Assembly: GCF_900104215.1 (NCBI RefSeq)
Contig: NZ_FMXO01000003.1
Coordinates: forward strand, 124,001 to 188,000
Reading direction: 5' to 3'
DNA: 64,000 bases
Source: Desulfonatronum thiosulfatophilum
Lineage (GTDB): Bacteria; Desulfobacterota; Desulfovibrionia; Desulfovibrionales; Desulfonatronaceae
Shown here: piece by piece, positions 9,315 through 18,458 of the stretch
Layout of the letters: each line of letters starts with the position of its first letter
Numbering within the stretch: the first letter of the stretch is position 1
Notes under the pieces: generated by a model
Database searches by the model: none
What the model was told of the DNA's origin: nothing
Seen by the model: the letters and a program-made list of their open reading frames with translations, nothing else
Translations under genes and position numbers: made by a program

Positions 9315-10562
9315 TCAGGCTGTCTTGGCTTCCTGTTCGTAGATCAACAAAGGTTCCGACTCGTTTTCCACCACGGACTTGTTCACCACGCATTCTTTCA
9401 CACCCTGAAGAGACGGCAGGCGGTAGGAAGTGTCCAGCATGATGCTTTCCAGAACGTTGCGCAGGCCGCGGGCTCCTGTCTTTCGCTCAATGGCCTTTCG
9501 TGCAATGGCCCGCAAGGAGTCCTGGGTGAACCGCAGCCGGACGTTCTCCATCTCGAACAATTTTTGATATTGCTTGACCAGGGCGTTCTTTGGTTCAGTG
9601 AGAATCCGCACCAGATCGTCTTCCTTGAGATCCTGAAGCGTTGCGAGAATGGGCAAACGACCGACGAGCTCGGGAATAAATCCAAACTTCGTCAGATCCA
9701 TGGGCTGCACGTGCTGCAGCAGTGTGCAGTCCGGGGTGTCGGATTGCTGCGTCAGACACGCTCCGAAGCCCATGGCTTTGGTCTGGGTCCGATGCTGGAT
9801 GATCCGTTCCAGGCCGATGAACGCTCCTCCGACGATGAACAAAATATTGGAAGTGTTCATGCGGATGTATTCCTGCTGCGGATGCTTGCGGCCGCCTTTG
9901 GGCGGGATGTTCGCTTCGGTTCCTTCGATGATTTTCAACAAGGCCTGCTGCACGCCCTCGCCGGAAACATCCCGGGTGATGGAGGGACTGTCGGCCCTGC
10001 GGGCGATCTTGTCGATTTCATCTATGTAGATGATGCCTTTGGAAGCGGCTTCGATATCGAAATCCGCGTTCTGGAGCAGCTGGACCAGGATGTTTTCCAC
10101 ATCCTCGCCTACATAACCTGCTTCCGTAAGGGTGGTGGCGTCGGCAATGGCAAAGGGAACCTTGAGAATGCGGGCCAGGGTTTTCGCCACCAGTGTTTTT
10201 CCGGAACCGGTGGGTCCCATCAACAGGATGTTGCTTTTGTCCAGTTCCACATCATTGGACATCTGGGACGCGTAGAACACTCTCTTGTAGTGGTTGTGCA
10301 CGGCTACGGACAGAATTTTCTTGGCCTGATCCTGGCCGATGACGAATTCGTCCAGCAGTTTGTGCAGTTCGGCGGGGGTCAGAAGCTTTTCGTCCGGAGC
10401 CTCCGCGGACATGTCGTCCTGCGTGATGATTTCGCCGCACAATGTGATGCATTCATCACAGATATAGACGTCGGGACCGGCAATGAGCCGGCGTACCTGT
10501 TCCTGATTCTTGCCGCAAAAAGAGCAGCACAGTTGCGGATGCAGGGATTTTTTCTTGGCCAT
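9315..10562 (-). CDS. clpX: ClpX, ATPase and unfoldase subunit of ClpXP
   Basis: A 415-residue AAA+ unfoldase that feeds tagged proteins (for example SsrA-tagged) to ClpP. The N-terminal C4 zinc finger CSFCGKNQ...CDECI lies at ~13-43, Walker A GPTGSGKT near 120, Walker [10 protein letters not shown] near 188, and the ClpP-docking loop region (IGL/IGF type) is around 265-275. GAGAGG lies five to ten bases before the ATG. It follows clpP by 118 bases, with which it forms the protease complex. Confidence 0.97.
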   Translation of the reverse strand: MAKKKSLHPQLCCSFCGKNQEQVRRLIAGPDVYICDECITLCGEIITQDDMSAEAPDEKLLTPAELHKLLDEFVIGQDQAKKILSVAVHNHYKRVFYASQMSNDVELDKSNILLMGPTGSGKTLVAKTLARILKVPFAIADATTLTEAGYVGEDVENILVQLLQNADFDIEAASKGIIYIDEIDKIARRADSPSITRDVSGEGVQQALLKIIEGTEANIPPKGGRKHPQQEYIRMNTSNILFIVGGAFIGLERIIQHRTQTKAMGFGACLTQQSDTPDCTLLQHVQPMDLTKFGFIPELVGRLPILATLQDLKEDDLVRILTEPKNALVKQYQKLFEMENVRLRFTQDSLRAIARKAIERKTGARGLRNVLESIMLDTSYRLPSLQGVKECVVNKSVVENESEPLLIYEQEAKTA

Positions 10563-10680
10563 GAATACCTCTCGATGCAGATAAGTAAATGCTCAGCAAC
10601 ACGTCGGACATGCTGTGCCGCGTCGGCAGTGAAACGCAGAGTACGGTTCAAGCCGGGAACTTGTGGAGCCGAATGAGCAG

Positions 10681-11286
10681 CTACGCGGGTGTCTTCAGTT
10701 GGACCCTGGAAGCGAGGACCTTGTCGATCAAGCCGTAGGCCACGGCTTCCTCGGCACTCATAAAATAATCCCGTTCCGTGTCATGGCGAACTTTTTCCAT
10801 GTCGGCGCCGGTATGGGCGGCCAGGATCTCCGTGAGCTTGGCCTTCAAGCGGATGATTTCCCTGGCCTGGATGTCGATATCCGTTGCTTGCCCTTGAAAG
10901 CCGCCCATGGGTTGGTGGATGAGGATCCGGCTGTTGGGCAACGCGTATCGCATTCCTTTGGCCCCGGCCGTAAGCAGCAGAGCGCCCATGCTCGCAGCCT
11001 GGCCGAGGCACAGGGTGGCTACGGGGGAGGAAATATATTGCATGGTGTCGTAGATCGCCAAGCCCGCCGTGACGGAACCGCCCGGCGAGTTGATGTACAT
11101 GTTGATTTCTTTTTCCGGATTTTCCGATTCCAGAAAAAGAAGCTGCGAACACACCAGGTTGGCGATATTGTCGTCAATGGGCGTTCCAAGAATAAGAATC
11201 CTGTCTTTCAAGAGACGGGAGTAGAGGTCGTAGGCTCGCTCGGTCCGGCCTGTTGTTTCTATGACTATCGGCACGCCCATAGGCAT
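10681..11286 (-). CDS. clpP: ATP-dependent Clp protease proteolytic subunit
   Basis: A 201-residue serine protease forming the tetradecameric chamber of ClpXP and ClpAP. The complete catalytic triad is S99 (GQAASMG), H124 (LIHQPMGG) and D173 (ERDYF). The first residues [11 protein letters not shown] resemble the propeptide/N-terminal gate of the family. AGGAGG lies eight bases before the ATG. It lies between tig and clpX in the conserved tig-clpP-clpX order. Confidence 0.97.
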   Translation of the reverse strand: MPMGVPIVIETTGRTERAYDLYSRLLKDRILILGTPIDDNIANLVCSQLLFLESENPEKEINMYINSPGGSVTAGLAIYDTMQYISSPVATLCLGQAASMGALLLTAGAKGMRYALPNSRILIHQPMGGFQGQATDIDIQAREIIRLKAKLTEILAAHTGADMEKVRHDTERDYFMSAEEAVAYGLIDKVLASRVQLKTPA

Positions 11287-11431
11287 GGTTCTGTCCTCCT
11301 GGATTGGAAATGGCTCTCCCCGGATTGCAGCACGGGAAGGATTATGGTCATTGGCATTTGGAGAGCAGCCTCTCCGAACCGAAGGTAATTAGCAACGAAA
11401 TGGCCGATGGCAAGGCGGAACATGCGAGATG

Positions 11432-11470
11432 GGCATGGCGTCCGTTCAGATGGTAAACGGACGCCATGCC
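11432..11470. other. Stable 15-bp hairpin between tig and clpP
   Basis: Arms 11432-11446 and 11456-11470 are perfectly complementary around a nine-base loop. There is no T-run after it on either strand, so it is a poor intrinsic terminator. It may act as an mRNA-processing or stabilising structure that lets tig and clpP be expressed at different levels (inference). Confidence 0.5.
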
Positions 11471-11528
11471 GTTGCGTCATTACAAGATTGGGAAGACCAC
11501 TTGCACCTGTCCTGAAAGGACAAAAAGG

Positions 11529-12866
11529 TTACTCCGCGGGCTTTTCTTCGCCGGAGAGCTCCTGGTCCTGGGCAACTGAGGCCTCCACTTCCGTCACGTC
11601 GGCCTTGGAATAAATGAATTCGATGGCCTTGTCTGAAAGGATGCGATCGGTGACGGCCGGCATCAGGTTGTTCTGTTCGTGAAAATGCTTCAGGCCCTGG
11701 AAATCCTGGCCGGTTTTCTGGGCCATATCCCGGAAGAACGCATCCTGTTCCGCGGGAGAAACCCTGAAGCCTTCCTTGCTGGCTACGGCAAGCAGAAAAA
11801 TCTGGGACTTGACCAGGCTTTCGGCCTGCGCCTTGAACTGCTCCCGGATCTGTTCCATGGGCATGCCCATGGCCTCAATGTTCTTGCCCATCCGCTCCAG
11901 ACGATTTTTCATTTCCATGACCATGCGGTCGATCTGGTCATTGACCATGGACTCAGGCAGCTCGAAATCTACCTGGGATGTCAGGACGTCCAGGATCTTC
12001 TTCTGAGCCGCGGATTTGTTCACTTGGTTGCGGGTTTCCATATATGACTTTTGGATGGCTTCTCTCAGCTTATCCATGGATTCGAATTCGCCGGCTCTTT
12101 TGGCAAAGACGGCGTCATATTCAGGAAGTTTCTTCTGTTTGATTTCCTTGAGGGTGACGTTCATCGTCACTGTCCTCCCGGCAAAGGCTTCGTTCAGGAA
12201 GTCCGCCGGGAAGGTGATTTCCGACTCGTCGCTCTGACCAGCCTTCAGCCCCTGGATCATGGACTCGAAAGCCGGCAAGGCGCCTCCCTGGCCCAGTTCG
12301 ATCTGGAAATTTTCCGCCTTGACTTCATCAATGGGCTTGCCCTGGTCGAAGGCCTGGAAATCCACCACCACCACGTCTCCATCCTGGGCGGGACGGTCTT
12401 CTTCCAGGGGCACGATTTCAACCATGTTGTTCCGGATGCGTTCCAGGACCTTGTCCGTTTCGGCATCGCTGGCAACCGCTTTTTCCTGCTCCACGGCAAT
12501 GCCTTCGTAGGGCGGCAGTTCGAACTGCGGCGCGACTTCAAAGCTGATGGTGTATTCAAATGGTTGATCCCGGACAATGAGCTCCGACTCGACGTCGATC
12601 CGGGACAACGGCGTAACCTGAAGTTCGTTCATCACTTCATTGATGTGGCAGTTGATCAGATCATTCGTTGCTTCATCGTAGATCTTTTTCTTGAACATGC
12701 CTTCAATAATCGAGGTAGGCACTTTGCCTTTGCGGAATCCCTTGATCTCGGCATCCCTGCGATACAGGGCAATGGCCACGGCAAGGGCCGAATTGACTTC
12801 TTCCGGTGGAGCAACAATTTTCACGGTCCGTTTGACCGATGATGGCTCAAGTACTTCATATTGCAT
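11529..12866 (-). CDS. tig: Trigger factor, ribosome-associated chaperone and peptidyl-prolyl isomerase
   Basis: A 445-residue protein beginning MQYEVLEPSSVKRTVKI. The N-terminal ribosome-binding domain contains the signature FRKGKVPTSIIE close to GFRKGKxP, followed by an FKBP-type PPIase domain (~150-245) and the long C-terminal arm domain. It holds nascent chains at the ribosome exit tunnel. The ATG at 12866 is chosen because AAGGAGGAAG lies just upstream; the open frame extends 19 further codons without support. The C-terminus is Glu-rich. Confidence 0.95.
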   Translation of the reverse strand: MQYEVLEPSSVKRTVKIVAPPEEVNSALAVAIALYRRDAEIKGFRKGKVPTSIIEGMFKKKIYDEATNDLINCHINEVMNELQVTPLSRIDVESELIVRDQPFEYTISFEVAPQFELPPYEGIAVEQEKAVASDAETDKVLERIRNNMVEIVPLEEDRPAQDGDVVVVDFQAFDQGKPIDEVKAENFQIELGQGGALPAFESMIQGLKAGQSDESEITFPADFLNEAFAGRTVTMNVTLKEIKQKKLPEYDAVFAKRAGEFESMDKLREAIQKSYMETRNQVNKSAAQKKILDVLTSQVDFELPESMVNDQIDRMVMEMKNRLERMGKNIEAMGMPMEQIREQFKAQAESLVKSQIFLLAVASKEGFRVSPAEQDAFFRDMAQKTGQDFQGLKHFHEQNNLMPAVTDRILSDKAIEFIYSKADVTEVEASVAQDQELSGEEKPAE

Positions 12867-13153
12867 AACTGACTTCCTCCTTGGAGATGAATGGCATGTG
12901 GGGCAGAAACTGCTGCCGTGCAATGTTTATATTGCGATAACTACAGGTACGTCTCATGCCTCCCCCAGGGGAAAAGGCACTTACCTCGCCGACAGGTCGA
13001 AAAAGGGCTAATCCATAGCAATTTGTCGACAATATCGCAATGATCAGGTGGAATAGTGAAAAATGAGGATTGCGGAGCGGTTCAGGAGGGAGAAAATGAG
13101 ACGCTGAAACCTGTGAGCGTGACAGGGAAGAATCAGCTGACGCGTCATGTCGT

Positions 13154-13236
<83 letters not shown>

Positions 13237-13272
13237 AGACAAAAAAATACAAAATTAGTCAGGACACGGCCT

Positions 13273-14094
13273 CTATGTCAATGTGTTGGTTGTTGAAGTG
13301 TTTGAGGAATGAATGCAATCACCAAGAAACTGTACGGCATGACGGCCGGGGTCTCCCATGTCGTGGCTGAAATTGTTGACATATGCCCGGATATGGGCAC
13401 GCAGGACGTTGTCGTCCAGTTCCTGGGCCAGGCCCTGGACCAGGGGCCATACCGCTTCAGGATGAGCCGATGCATGGTCCAGGCTGAGCTGGATCTGCCG
13501 GGCTGCGGCTTCAAGCATGTCCGGGCCCAGATTTTTTCGTCCGAGGATGCATCCCAAAGGCAGGGGCAGGTCGCCGCTACGTTCCTTCCACCATTGCCCC
13601 AGGTCCAGCAGGCATGCGAGGCCGTACTCCCGCAGGAGCAGGGCGCTTTCATGGATCAGCAATCCTGCGTCGACGCGTCCTCGGCGCACCTGGTCCACGA
13701 TTTGGTCATAGCGCATGGGAATTAATTGCGCCGGTTCCGGCCACGCTTGACGCAACAGGGCCGCGGCGGTGGTCTGCAGTCCAGGTACGGCAATGGTTCT
13801 GGGGACAGTCGAGGCAGAGGCGACCAGCTTCGGCCCGTGTTCCAGACCGAACGCCCCCCCTGACCGCAATATGGCGTATTGATCTCTCAGCAACAGAGCC
13901 TGGGCCGCGGAAACCTTGATCAGGTCATATTCTCCCCGCGCAGCGGACTCGTTGAGCTGCTGCACGTCGTCCCAGATAAACGAGGCGTCGCGACCGGTTA
14001 CGAGTTCGCATCGGCCGAGAATCCAGCTTCCGAAGATGAAGGTGTCGTTGGGACAAGGTGATATGCCCACGGACAAAGGCGGGCTCGAGATCAT
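13273..14094 (-). CDS. mqnD: 1,4-dihydroxy-6-naphthoate synthase (MqnD), futalosine pathway
   Basis: A 273-residue periplasmic-binding-protein-fold enzyme that turns cyclic de-hypoxanthine futalosine into 1,4-dihydroxy-6-naphthoate, the last dedicated ring-forming step of the alternative menaquinone route. The family hallmark SPCPNDTFIFG stands at the N-terminus, and LIHESALL lies mid-protein. ATG at 14094 overlaps the mqnB stop as ATGA, the usual coupled arrangement; an in-frame ATG three codons upstream is possible. It lies directly after mqnB. Confidence 0.93.
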   Translation of the reverse strand: MISSPPLSVGISPCPNDTFIFGSWILGRCELVTGRDASFIWDDVQQLNESAARGEYDLIKVSAAQALLLRDQYAILRSGGAFGLEHGPKLVASASTVPRTIAVPGLQTTAAALLRQAWPEPAQLIPMRYDQIVDQVRRGRVDAGLLIHESALLLREYGLACLLDLGQWWKERSGDLPLPLGCILGRKNLGPDMLEAAARQIQLSLDHASAHPEAVWPLVQGLAQELDDNVLRAHIRAYVNNFSHDMGDPGRHAVQFLGDCIHSSNTSTTNTLT

Positions 14095-14843
14095 TGTCTG
14101 CATTCCATGTCGATCCTCTGGAAAATGACGCGGGTTATCTCGGCCAGACGACGTTTTGCTCCAGGCAGATCCCAATGCTTTGCGTCCCGTGAGCCCACCA
14201 GATTGGAAATGGTTCGCACCTGAACAAATGGCGCCTTGAACCGTCGGCAAGCCCAGGCAAGGGCGAATCCTTCCATGTTCTCCACGTCGGCTGCATACCT
14301 GGTCCGCAGTTCCTCCGCCCGTTCAGCTGTTCCGGAGACTCCGGAGACGGTCAAACTGCTAACCTTGCTCAGCCCGGCGACATCCAGCTTCATATTCTCG
14401 GCGTCGACTTCCGGCTCGAGTTTGAGGCGGTCCCAGACCGGATATTCCTCGGCCTTGCCCAGCGATAATCCGATCCCCTTGGGATCTATCCCCGATGCAG
14501 TCAGCAAACCGTATTCGGGCCAAATTTCCTCATCCACGAGAACAGCTTTGCCCAAGGGCAGCGTTTCCAGGCAAAAAGCACCCGCCACGCCGAGGTTCAA
14601 GACCCCGACCGGCCCAGGCAGGCCCCCCAGCAGATGGCCCAGGGAAATTCCGGCATTAACCGGACCGACTCCGCAAACCAGCAGAACCAGACTCCCCCAA
14701 CTCTCTCTCCGCTCCACCCAGCCAAGCTCTTCCGGAATTTCGCCGTCCCAGTGGGCGAACACGGCCCGCATTTCCATGACAGTGGCGGTGACCACGACCA
14801 GGGTTGATGGGTGGTCGCTATCTGGTCCGGTTATATTGGTCAT
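14091..14843 (-). CDS. mqnB: Futalosine hydrolase (MqnB)
   Basis: About 250 residues of the purine/uridine phosphorylase (MTAN-like) superfamily. It hydrolyses futalosine to hypoxanthine and dehypoxanthinyl futalosine. Visible signatures are VVTATVMEMRAV at the start, CGVGPVNAGISLG, the nucleoside-binding region ENMEGFALAWACRRF, and VRTISNLVGSRD near the C-terminus, which separates the family from MTA/SAH nucleosidase. Start at ATG 14843 because homology begins there; the open frame extends upstream but overlaps the divergent gene at 14910. mqnD overlaps its stop by four bases. Confidence 0.9.
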   Translation of the reverse strand: MTNITGPDSDHPSTLVVVTATVMEMRAVFAHWDGEIPEELGWVERRESWGSLVLLVCGVGPVNAGISLGHLLGGLPGPVGVLNLGVAGAFCLETLPLGKAVLVDEEIWPEYGLLTASGIDPKGIGLSLGKAEEYPVWDRLKLEPEVDAENMKLDVAGLSKVSSLTVSGVSGTAERAEELRTRYAADVENMEGFALAWACRRFKAPFVQVRTISNLVGSRDAKHWDLPGAKRRLAEITRVIFQRIDMECRQ

Positions 14844-14909
14844 ATTGAATTGATTTGGCCGGAGGTGTCCGGCTGGACAAAGAACGGTCCGAGCAGATAT
14901 CAGCGGCAC

Positions 14910-15113
14910 ATGAACTTCGACCTGAAACTTCTGTTGGCAGCCCTTGGCTTGGCCCTCGTTCTGGAGGGCATCCCGTACTTTCTCTGGTCTGAAAAAATGC
15001 CCGGATACCTGCGTTTTCTTTCGGAGCAACCACCCGCTACCTTGCGCAAAATGGGGTTGGCCGCCATCATTTCCGGACTTGTGTTCCTGGCTCTGGCTCG
15101 CAGATTCCTCTGA
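14910..15113 (+). CDS. DUF2065 (YjeT-like) small inner-membrane protein
   Basis: A 67-residue protein with two membrane helices (~5-22 and ~48-65) separated by a short polar loop with Pro residues (EGIPYFLWSEKMPGYLRF). This matches DUF2065, found beside hflC/hflK in many proteobacteria, whose function is unknown. It is divergent from mqnB (66-base shared promoter region) and its last 47 bases overlap the 3' end of menG on the other strand. Confidence 0.8.
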   Translation: MNFDLKLLLAALGLALVLEGIPYFLWSEKMPGYLRFLSEQPPATLRKMGLAAIISGLVFLALARRFL

Positions 15114-15855
15114 ATTTCCGGGGTTCGGGAACAGAGTCGGCATCTCCGGCTTTCTCCGCGATGTGGAGCTGAACGATACCGAACGTCAGCGGTACGGAAT
15201 AGACCCGCTTGAAACCGGCATTGGCCAGTTCTCGGGAAAGATCCCGGGCCGTCGGGAACTCATGGATGGATTCCGCCAGGTAGCGGTAGGCATGGGGATC
15301 TCCGGAAAAAATCCTTCCCACCATCGGCAGGATGCGGTGCAAGTAGAGATTGTAGAATCCCTGAAGAATTTTTTGACGGCCGGTTCCGAACTCCAGGATG
15401 CAAAACCGTCCGCCCGGCGTGAGAACCCGGAGCACTTCCCGGTAGGCCGTCTCCCGGGGCTTGATGTTGCGGATTCCGAAGGCAATGGTCACGCAGTCCA
15501 CGGATTCCTGGAGCACGGGGAGCGCCCGGCCGTCCGCGACAACCGGCTGGATGCGGATCTCATGGGCAGCTCGGATCTTTTTCTGGCCGCGGCGCAGCAT
15601 GGGTTCGGAAAAATCCACCGCCAGGACCTGGACGTCCGGCATTTGACGGCGGATTTCCCGGGAAACATCCAGGGTGCCCGCGGCCAGATCCAGAACGCGC
15701 CTGGTCCGATGCGTCCGTACACACTGCCGGAGCCGCTTGCGCCAGGTAATATCCCAGCCGAGGCTCAGGAAATGATTCAGGAAGTCATACCAGGGAGCGA
15801 TTCTCCCAAACAGGCTGACCACCTGCTTTCCGTGGTCTCCGTGTTCCGTCTTCAT
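15067..15855 (-). CDS. menG: Demethylmenaquinone methyltransferase (MenG/UbiE family)
   Basis: A 262-residue SAM-dependent C-methyltransferase catalysing the final menaquinone step. The family motifs are clear: FGRIAPWYDFLNHFLSLG, SAM motif LDLAAGTLDV, DFSEPML, and FGIRNIK for quinone specificity. ATG at 15855 has AAGGA five bases upstream; alternative starts 4 and 7 codons earlier exist. The C-terminus continues ~25 residues beyond the usual family end (after LHIAEK), reading antisense to the DUF2065 gene. It follows a small gene by 17 bases, and mqnB/mqnD lie further downstream. Confidence 0.92.
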   Translation of the reverse strand: MKTEHGDHGKQVVSLFGRIAPWYDFLNHFLSLGWDITWRKRLRQCVRTHRTRRVLDLAAGTLDVSREIRRQMPDVQVLAVDFSEPMLRRGQKKIRAAHEIRIQPVVADGRALPVLQESVDCVTIAFGIRNIKPRETAYREVLRVLTPGGRFCILEFGTGRQKILQGFYNLYLHRILPMVGRIFSGDPHAYRYLAESIHEFPTARDLSRELANAGFKRVYSVPLTFGIVQLHIAEKAGDADSVPEPRKFRGICEPEPGTQVRK

Positions 15856-15872
15856 GGAATCCTTCATCCGTT

Positions 15873-16067
15873 TCAAATCGGCAGTTCGGGGTCATCATCC
15901 CCGTCCAGAGGCTCCAATCCGTCCTCGAAACGAATGGTCGTCAAGACGGATCGATAAATTTCCCGAAACTGTTCGGAAAAATTGGTAGGCGAAATCCGGT
16001 TGGTTTCAATGAACTTGACCACGATCTCCTTGGTCACCTGCAAGGCCTGCTTCTGCATTTGATCCAC
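15873..16067 (-). CDS. Small protein resembling the N-terminal half of MucR-type regulators
   Basis: A 64-residue acidic protein. The segment IVVKFIETNRISPTNFSEQFREIYRSV resembles the helical N-terminal region of MucR/Ros zinc-finger regulators, but no zinc finger or other DNA-binding segment follows. It ends with a strongly acidic tail (DGDDDPELPI). GTG at 16067 is preferred because GGAGG lies five bases before it; an upstream GTG at 16079 includes that GGAGG within the coding sequence. It is the first gene of the transcript leading into menG. The function is unknown; the resemblance is by eye only. Confidence 0.6.
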   Translation of the reverse strand: MDQMQKQALQVTKEIVVKFIETNRISPTNFSEQFREIYRSVLTTIRFEDGLEPLDGDDDPELPI

Positions 16068-16084
16068 GACATCCTCCACGGCAA

Positions 16085-16141
16085 ATAAAAACCCGCCCTG
16101 GGGAAATGGTCTTGACCACCATGATCAAAAACCGGGCGGGA
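16085..16141 (-). terminator. Terminator after the acidic coiled-coil gene
   Basis: A GC-rich stem (16132-16140 with 16092-16101, one bulged base) with a 30-base loop is followed on the minus strand by TTTTTATTT. It lies downstream of the 16260-17738 gene. Confidence 0.7.
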
Positions 16142-16259
16142 AAAAACAGAAAAACCGTCAAGCCATCCTGTTTTTTAATTTTTTGGCGAACCTGTTCAGC
16201 ATGTTATCATGCATGCTTTCCACAGTTCAAAAACGCAACGTTGAGTTGGCGTTTGTACG

Positions 16260-17738
16260 CTAGCTTTCTTCCTGACTCAAGGCCTGGATCTCTTCGCGGA
16301 TGATCTGCGCCGCGGCGCCGGGAACGGCCTTGTGGATTTCATCGAGAAGTTCATTGCGGAGTTCGGTACGCAATTGTTCAATTGTCGATGCAATGGCTTC
16401 ATGACCCTCGCCGCCAGGTTGCTGATCTGATGCCTGGAGCTCTTGAGCCTCTCGCAGAACCGACCATTCTTCCTGCATTGCATTGAATTTTTCCTGGAGT
16501 CTGGTCCAGTAGTTCAAGGAATTTTCCAGGTCTCCGGCCAGGGTGCTTCTCTGTCCATCCCATTCAGTCCGCAAGGCCTGAATCTCGTTCCGGATGGTCT
16601 CCATGACGCGATGTTCCCGCTCTTCAGGGTCGCTGTCCGAATCGCCGGGTTGTTCCTCTGTGTTCTGAAGAGATTCCAGTCGGTCGTTCAACTGGGAAAA
16701 CTGCGTCTCCACATGGCTGATCAGATACTCCTTGAGTTGGCTCGCGGCCTCTTCGATCCGATTCGCCATCTCTTCCCGCAACACCGCCGCGACCTGTTCA
16801 AGGCGCTGCTCCTGTTCCACTTTCAGCTGTTCCAGTTCCTCCAACGTTCGGCTGCCGGCTTGTCTGACATCCTGCAGCGAAGCATCAATGCGGGAGTCAA
16901 TCTGCCCGCTTAGCTGCTCCAGCAATCCGTCCTTGTCCGTCGGAACGGACTCGACTGGACCCTGGGCAGCCAGTTTCGACTCCAGTTCGTCCAGACGCCG
17001 CAGTATCGTTTCCATCATGGACGGGTCGACAGCCTCGTTCGAATCCGCATGGTCGGAAAAACTGGTCGTTCTTGGTGCGTCATCGCTGAATTTCGAGGGG
17101 GAATCCTTCCGCTGACCAGAAGTTGTCTCTCCCGGCAATGACTTAAGCTGCTCTTCGTCGACCTCGTCGTTAAACGCTTCGGCGGCAAGGTCGGTGGATG
17201 ATTCCGGAGGCAAAGAAGCGGTCTCATGGGGTTCTTCGGAGACTTCAAGAGAAAGTTCTCTGGAAATGTCGTGGTCAGAGGTCATGGGCTCTTGCGCGGT
17301 TTTATCAGGATCCGTCATCTGGGTTTCCAGATCGGGTTCAGCTTGTAGATCCTGAGCAGGGGACGGCTGCTGGGTAAACAGGTCCTCAAAATCATCCTGA
17401 AAGCCCGAAAAATCATCTTCGACATTTTTCTTCACTTCCGCGGCATCCTGCCCGTCCGGCGCCGACCCGGGCGTCTCGTGGTCGGCAAAGAGGTCTTCGA
17501 GATCCAGCGGGTCAGGGTCGGAGGAATCACTCTTGTCTGATGGCTGATCATTCCTGGCCGAGCGTGGGCCAAGGTCCGCGAAGATTTGATCTATCTCCCG
17601 TTCCAGATCCAGGTCGTCCAGCATGCCATCGGAATCGCTCGCGGAAGATTTCGACGGCTGAAGGTTGGGCCTTTCGGGATGACCCTCCTCAATAACGTCG
17701 GTCAGGTTAATAATGTCGTCGTGGGCGGATCTGGGCAT
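16260..17738 (-). CDS. Large acidic coiled-coil protein of unknown function
   Basis: A 492-residue protein that I cannot name. Residues 1-230 are low-complexity and strongly acidic, rich in Asp, Glu, Ser and Pro, probably disordered, and begin with a conserved-looking segment DDIINLTDVIEEG. Residues ~240-490 are predicted by eye as long coiled coils (heptads with Leu and Gln/Glu), with repeated LEQL/LEEL and RNEI/RNEL patterns. There is no signal peptide or membrane segment, so it is probably cytosolic and scaffold-like. AAGGAAGG precedes the ATG. It has its own terminator, and the cytochrome c3 gene upstream ends in another, so it is transcribed alone. Confidence 0.75.
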   Translation of the reverse strand: MPRSAHDDIINLTDVIEEGHPERPNLQPSKSSASDSDGMLDDLDLEREIDQIFADLGPRSARNDQPSDKSDSSDPDPLDLEDLFADHETPGSAPDGQDAAEVKKNVEDDFSGFQDDFEDLFTQQPSPAQDLQAEPDLETQMTDPDKTAQEPMTSDHDISRELSLEVSEEPHETASLPPESSTDLAAEAFNDEVDEEQLKSLPGETTSGQRKDSPSKFSDDAPRTTSFSDHADSNEAVDPSMMETILRRLDELESKLAAQGPVESVPTDKDGLLEQLSGQIDSRIDASLQDVRQAGSRTLEELEQLKVEQEQRLEQVAAVLREEMANRIEEAASQLKEYLISHVETQFSQLNDRLESLQNTEEQPGDSDSDPEEREHRVMETIRNEIQALRTEWDGQRSTLAGDLENSLNYWTRLQEKFNAMQEEWSVLREAQELQASDQQPGGEGHEAIASTIEQLRTELRNELLDEIHKAVPGAAAQIIREEIQALSQEES

Positions 17739-17807
17739 GCTACCTTCCTTGATTTGGAGAACACGCGAAGAACGTGCGGAGTGAACATTTGCATAAACCA
17801 GGTACGT

Positions 17808-17850
17808 TTAAAAAAACAAGAGGGGTCGCGGCGGAACCGCGACCCCTCGA
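17808..17850 (-). terminator. Terminator after the cytochrome c3 gene
   Basis: A 12-bp perfect GC-rich stem (17819-17830 with 17837-17848) followed on the minus strand by TTGTTTTTTT. It separates the cytochrome gene from the coiled-coil gene. Confidence 0.9.
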
Positions 17851-17871
17851 GAAATGCTGACCGGCGGGAAA

Positions 17872-18279
17872 TTAATCCCTGGGGTGACAACCGACACAAG
17901 CGACAGGGCCGGTGGGCTCTTCCTTCTGACGCAGATCGCGGTGGCAACCGATGCACTGGTCATGATAGGCTTTTTCGAAGAAACGGATGTCCCTGCGTTC
18001 TTCGGGGCTTTCCGGATGGATCAGGTCATGGCATCCGGAATCCATACAGCCTTCAGTAACGTCACCGGTGTGGTGACAGTGATAGCAGTCAATGTCCTCG
18101 TGCACGGAGTGCTCGAAAGGAATTGATTGAACCTTGGGCTCATAGCCTTCCGGCTTGGGGATCATGTAGTCGTCTCCAGGAGCGGGAGCCTTGGGAGCGT
18201 CGGCCACGCCGATGGTCGGCAGGATAAAAGCGACGATCAGGGCAGCAATGGCCAGTGTCAAAATCATGGACTTTTTCAT
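17872..18279 (-). CDS. Periplasmic tetraheme cytochrome c3
   Basis: A 135-residue precursor with a signal peptide (MKKSMILTLAIAALIVAFILP, cleavage near ADA-28). Four c-type heme sites: CYHCH (65-69), CMDSGCH (78-84, a CX4CH site), CIGCH (109-113) and CVGCH (128-132). Distal His ligands fit class III cytochromes: H57 and H60 in FEHSVH, H70 directly after the first site, H106 in YHDQC. The protein carries electrons between periplasmic hydrogenases or formate dehydrogenases and membrane complexes in sulfate reducers. The mature protein is acidic, and the fourth site is CXXCH where the main type I c3 of Desulfovibrio has CX4CH. A strong AAAAGGAGGTG precedes the ATG. Confidence 0.94.
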   Translation of the reverse strand: MKKSMILTLAIAALIVAFILPTIGVADAPKAPAPGDDYMIPKPEGYEPKVQSIPFEHSVHEDIDCYHCHHTGDVTEGCMDSGCHDLIHPESPEERRDIRFFEKAYHDQCIGCHRDLRQKEEPTGPVACVGCHPRD

Positions 18280-18458
18280 GGTAATTCACCTCCTTTTAAA
18301 TGGTTTGTGCGAAAACGAACATAGGTGATGCCATTATGGCAGGTGTGGAGGCGAAGTCAAGGCAGAAAAAGCACCCTTCGAGATGTTCATGGCTCAAAAC
18401 TGCCTCTTGCCGCATCAGGGGAGCTTTGGCGGGACCGGCGTCGCGGATGTTCCGCTTT

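Noticed and set aside
12867-13153. Possible extra RNA gene between tig and tRNA-Leu
   Set aside because: No cloverleaf or known RNA structure found; treated as promoter/leader.
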